DNA from: Flavobacteriaceae bacterium | GTDB taxonomy: Bacteria; Bacteroidota; Bacteroidia; Flavobacteriales; Flavobacteriaceae | Assembly (NCBI GenBank): GCA_020435885.1 | Contig: JAGQYU010000166.1 | Coordinates: 10,746-32,914, forward strand | Reading direction: 5' to 3' | DNA length: 22,169 nt | Shown: one piece after another, positions 21,577-22,169 of the stretch | Numbering within the stretch: position 1 is the stretch's first letter | How the letters are laid out: every line of letters starts with the position of its first letter | Position numbers and translations under genes: made by a program | Notes under the pieces: generated by a model | Seen by the model: the letters and a program-made list of their open reading frames with translations, nothing else | The model's database searches: none | Told to the model about the DNA's origin: nothing

Positions 21577-22169
21577 ATGAAAATCTTACGAACCACATAT
21601 TTGTCACTTGGCAGCAATCTTGGCAATACCCTTGAAAATTTACAGCAAGCCTTATATTTTATTGCTCAAAAAGTTGGGAGAATCAATAAGGTTTCATCGG
21701 TGTATAAAACTAAGTCTTGGGGGTTTAAGGGTGATGATTTTCTAAATATTTGTATTGAAGTTGCCACTAATTTAAATCCTGAAAATTTATTGGACAAAGT
21801 ACTTTCCATAGAAGAAGAAATGGGAAGAACAAGAGACAATTCTGATACTTATAAAGCAAGAACTATTGATATTGATGTGTTGCTTTTTGATGATGAAATT
21901 ATTTTTCATAACAATTTAAAAGTGCCGCATCCAAGAATGTTGGATCGTAAATTTGTGTTAGTTCCGCTTACAGAAATTGCTCCGAATGTAAAGCATCCTA
22001 TCGCTAAAAAGAACATTTTGATGTGTTTGCAAAGCTGCACAGACAACTCAGAAATTGAAGAAACTGATCTTCAGTTAAAACGGCCTGTTAGTTTGGTAGA
22101 AAAATATAATTACATAGCCATTGAAGGTAATATTGGTGCCGGAAAAACATCCTTATCAAAAATGATTGG
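21577..22169 (+). CDS. folK: FolK fused to deoxynucleoside kinase (partial, 3' end outside window)
   Basis: The frame opens with an ATG at 21577 and runs off the window edge after 197 codons. Residues about 7-155 are 6-hydroxymethyl-7,8-dihydropterin pyrophosphokinase, the folate-synthesis enzyme before dihydropteroate synthase: YLSLGSNLGNTLENL, VYKTKSWGF, the HPPK signature RTIDIDVLLFDD, and VPHPRMLDRKFVLVPL. From about residue 181 a second domain starts with YIAIEGNIGAGKTSLSKMI, the P-loop of the deoxynucleoside kinase family. I recall this fusion as common in Bacteroidota, joining folate synthesis to deoxynucleoside salvage in one chain. The kinase domain is cut, so its substrate preference cannot be read. 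The gene is divergent from sppA. Confidence 0.92.
   Translation, partial: MKILRTTYLSLGSNLGNTLENLQQALYFIAQKVGRINKVSSVYKTKSWGFKGDDFLNICIEVATNLNPENLLDKVLSIEEEMGRTRDNSDTYKARTIDIDVLLFDDEIIFHNNLKVPHPRMLDRKFVLVPLTEIAPNVKHPIAKKNILMCLQSCTDNSEIEETDLQLKRPVSLVEKYNYIAIEGNIGAGKTSLSKMI

Noticed and set aside
1..22169. CRISPR arrays, tRNA/rRNA genes, prophage or defence islands
   Set aside because: I looked on both strands for regularly spaced repeats, tRNA-like cloverleafs, integrases and typical defence proteins and found none.

Overview
The window looks like chromosomal DNA of a member of the Flavobacteriaceae (Bacteroidota). Base composition is AT-rich. Shine-Dalgarno sites are largely absent. Several upstream regions carry the Bacteroidota -7 promoter element (TAnnTTTG). 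The gene content is typical of the group: the end of sprA next to gcvH, remB, a DUF5686 outer-membrane protein, a CNT transporter with a lipocalin-like front end, and a FolK fused to a deoxynucleoside kinase. I see no rRNA, tRNA, CRISPR array, insertion sequence, phage gene or defence gene. This is core genome with some unusual paralogy.

Layout. (1) 1-6981, + strand: the 3' end of sprA (type 9 secretion translocon), gcvH, a VanZ-like membrane protein, three tandem TonB-type energy transducers each followed by its own hairpin terminator, deoC, a WbpD-like N-acetyltransferase, and remB (gliding/outer-membrane barrel). (2) 6978-10593, - strand: a DUF5686/CarboxypepD-regulatory outer-membrane protein and the pyruvate dehydrogenase E1 beta subunit. 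(3) 10762-15810, + strand: etfB-etfA, a bifunctional-nuclease-family protein, a NupC-type nucleoside transporter and thyA. (4) 15821-16117, - strand: a small carbohydrate-binding-module-48-like protein. (5) 16425-17940, + strand: a compact operon of a 63-residue unknown, a free periplasmic TonB C-terminal-domain protein, a 2TM protein and folA. (6) 18015-19680: a secreted protein of unknown function, divergent from an AraC-family regulator. (7) 19673-21445, - strand: sppA. (8) 21577 to the end, + strand: folK fused to a deoxynucleoside kinase, cut by the window edge.

Two themes link the genes. The first is the cell envelope and gliding: sprA, remB, the DUF5686 protein, and five copies of one TonB C-terminal-domain subfamily. 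That subfamily has a conserved Cys pair and appears in three settings: three copies anchored in the inner membrane, one free in the periplasm, and one fused to the RemB barrel. This is the most unusual architecture in the window. The second theme is deoxynucleoside and folate metabolism: deoC, a nucleoside transporter, thyA, folA and folK-dNK lie within 19 kb.

The best regulatory candidates are a 22-bp perfect palindrome between pdhB and etfB, a 15-bp perfect inverted repeat between the AraC regulator and its divergent neighbour, and a 27-bp near-palindrome upstream of the second tonB gene.
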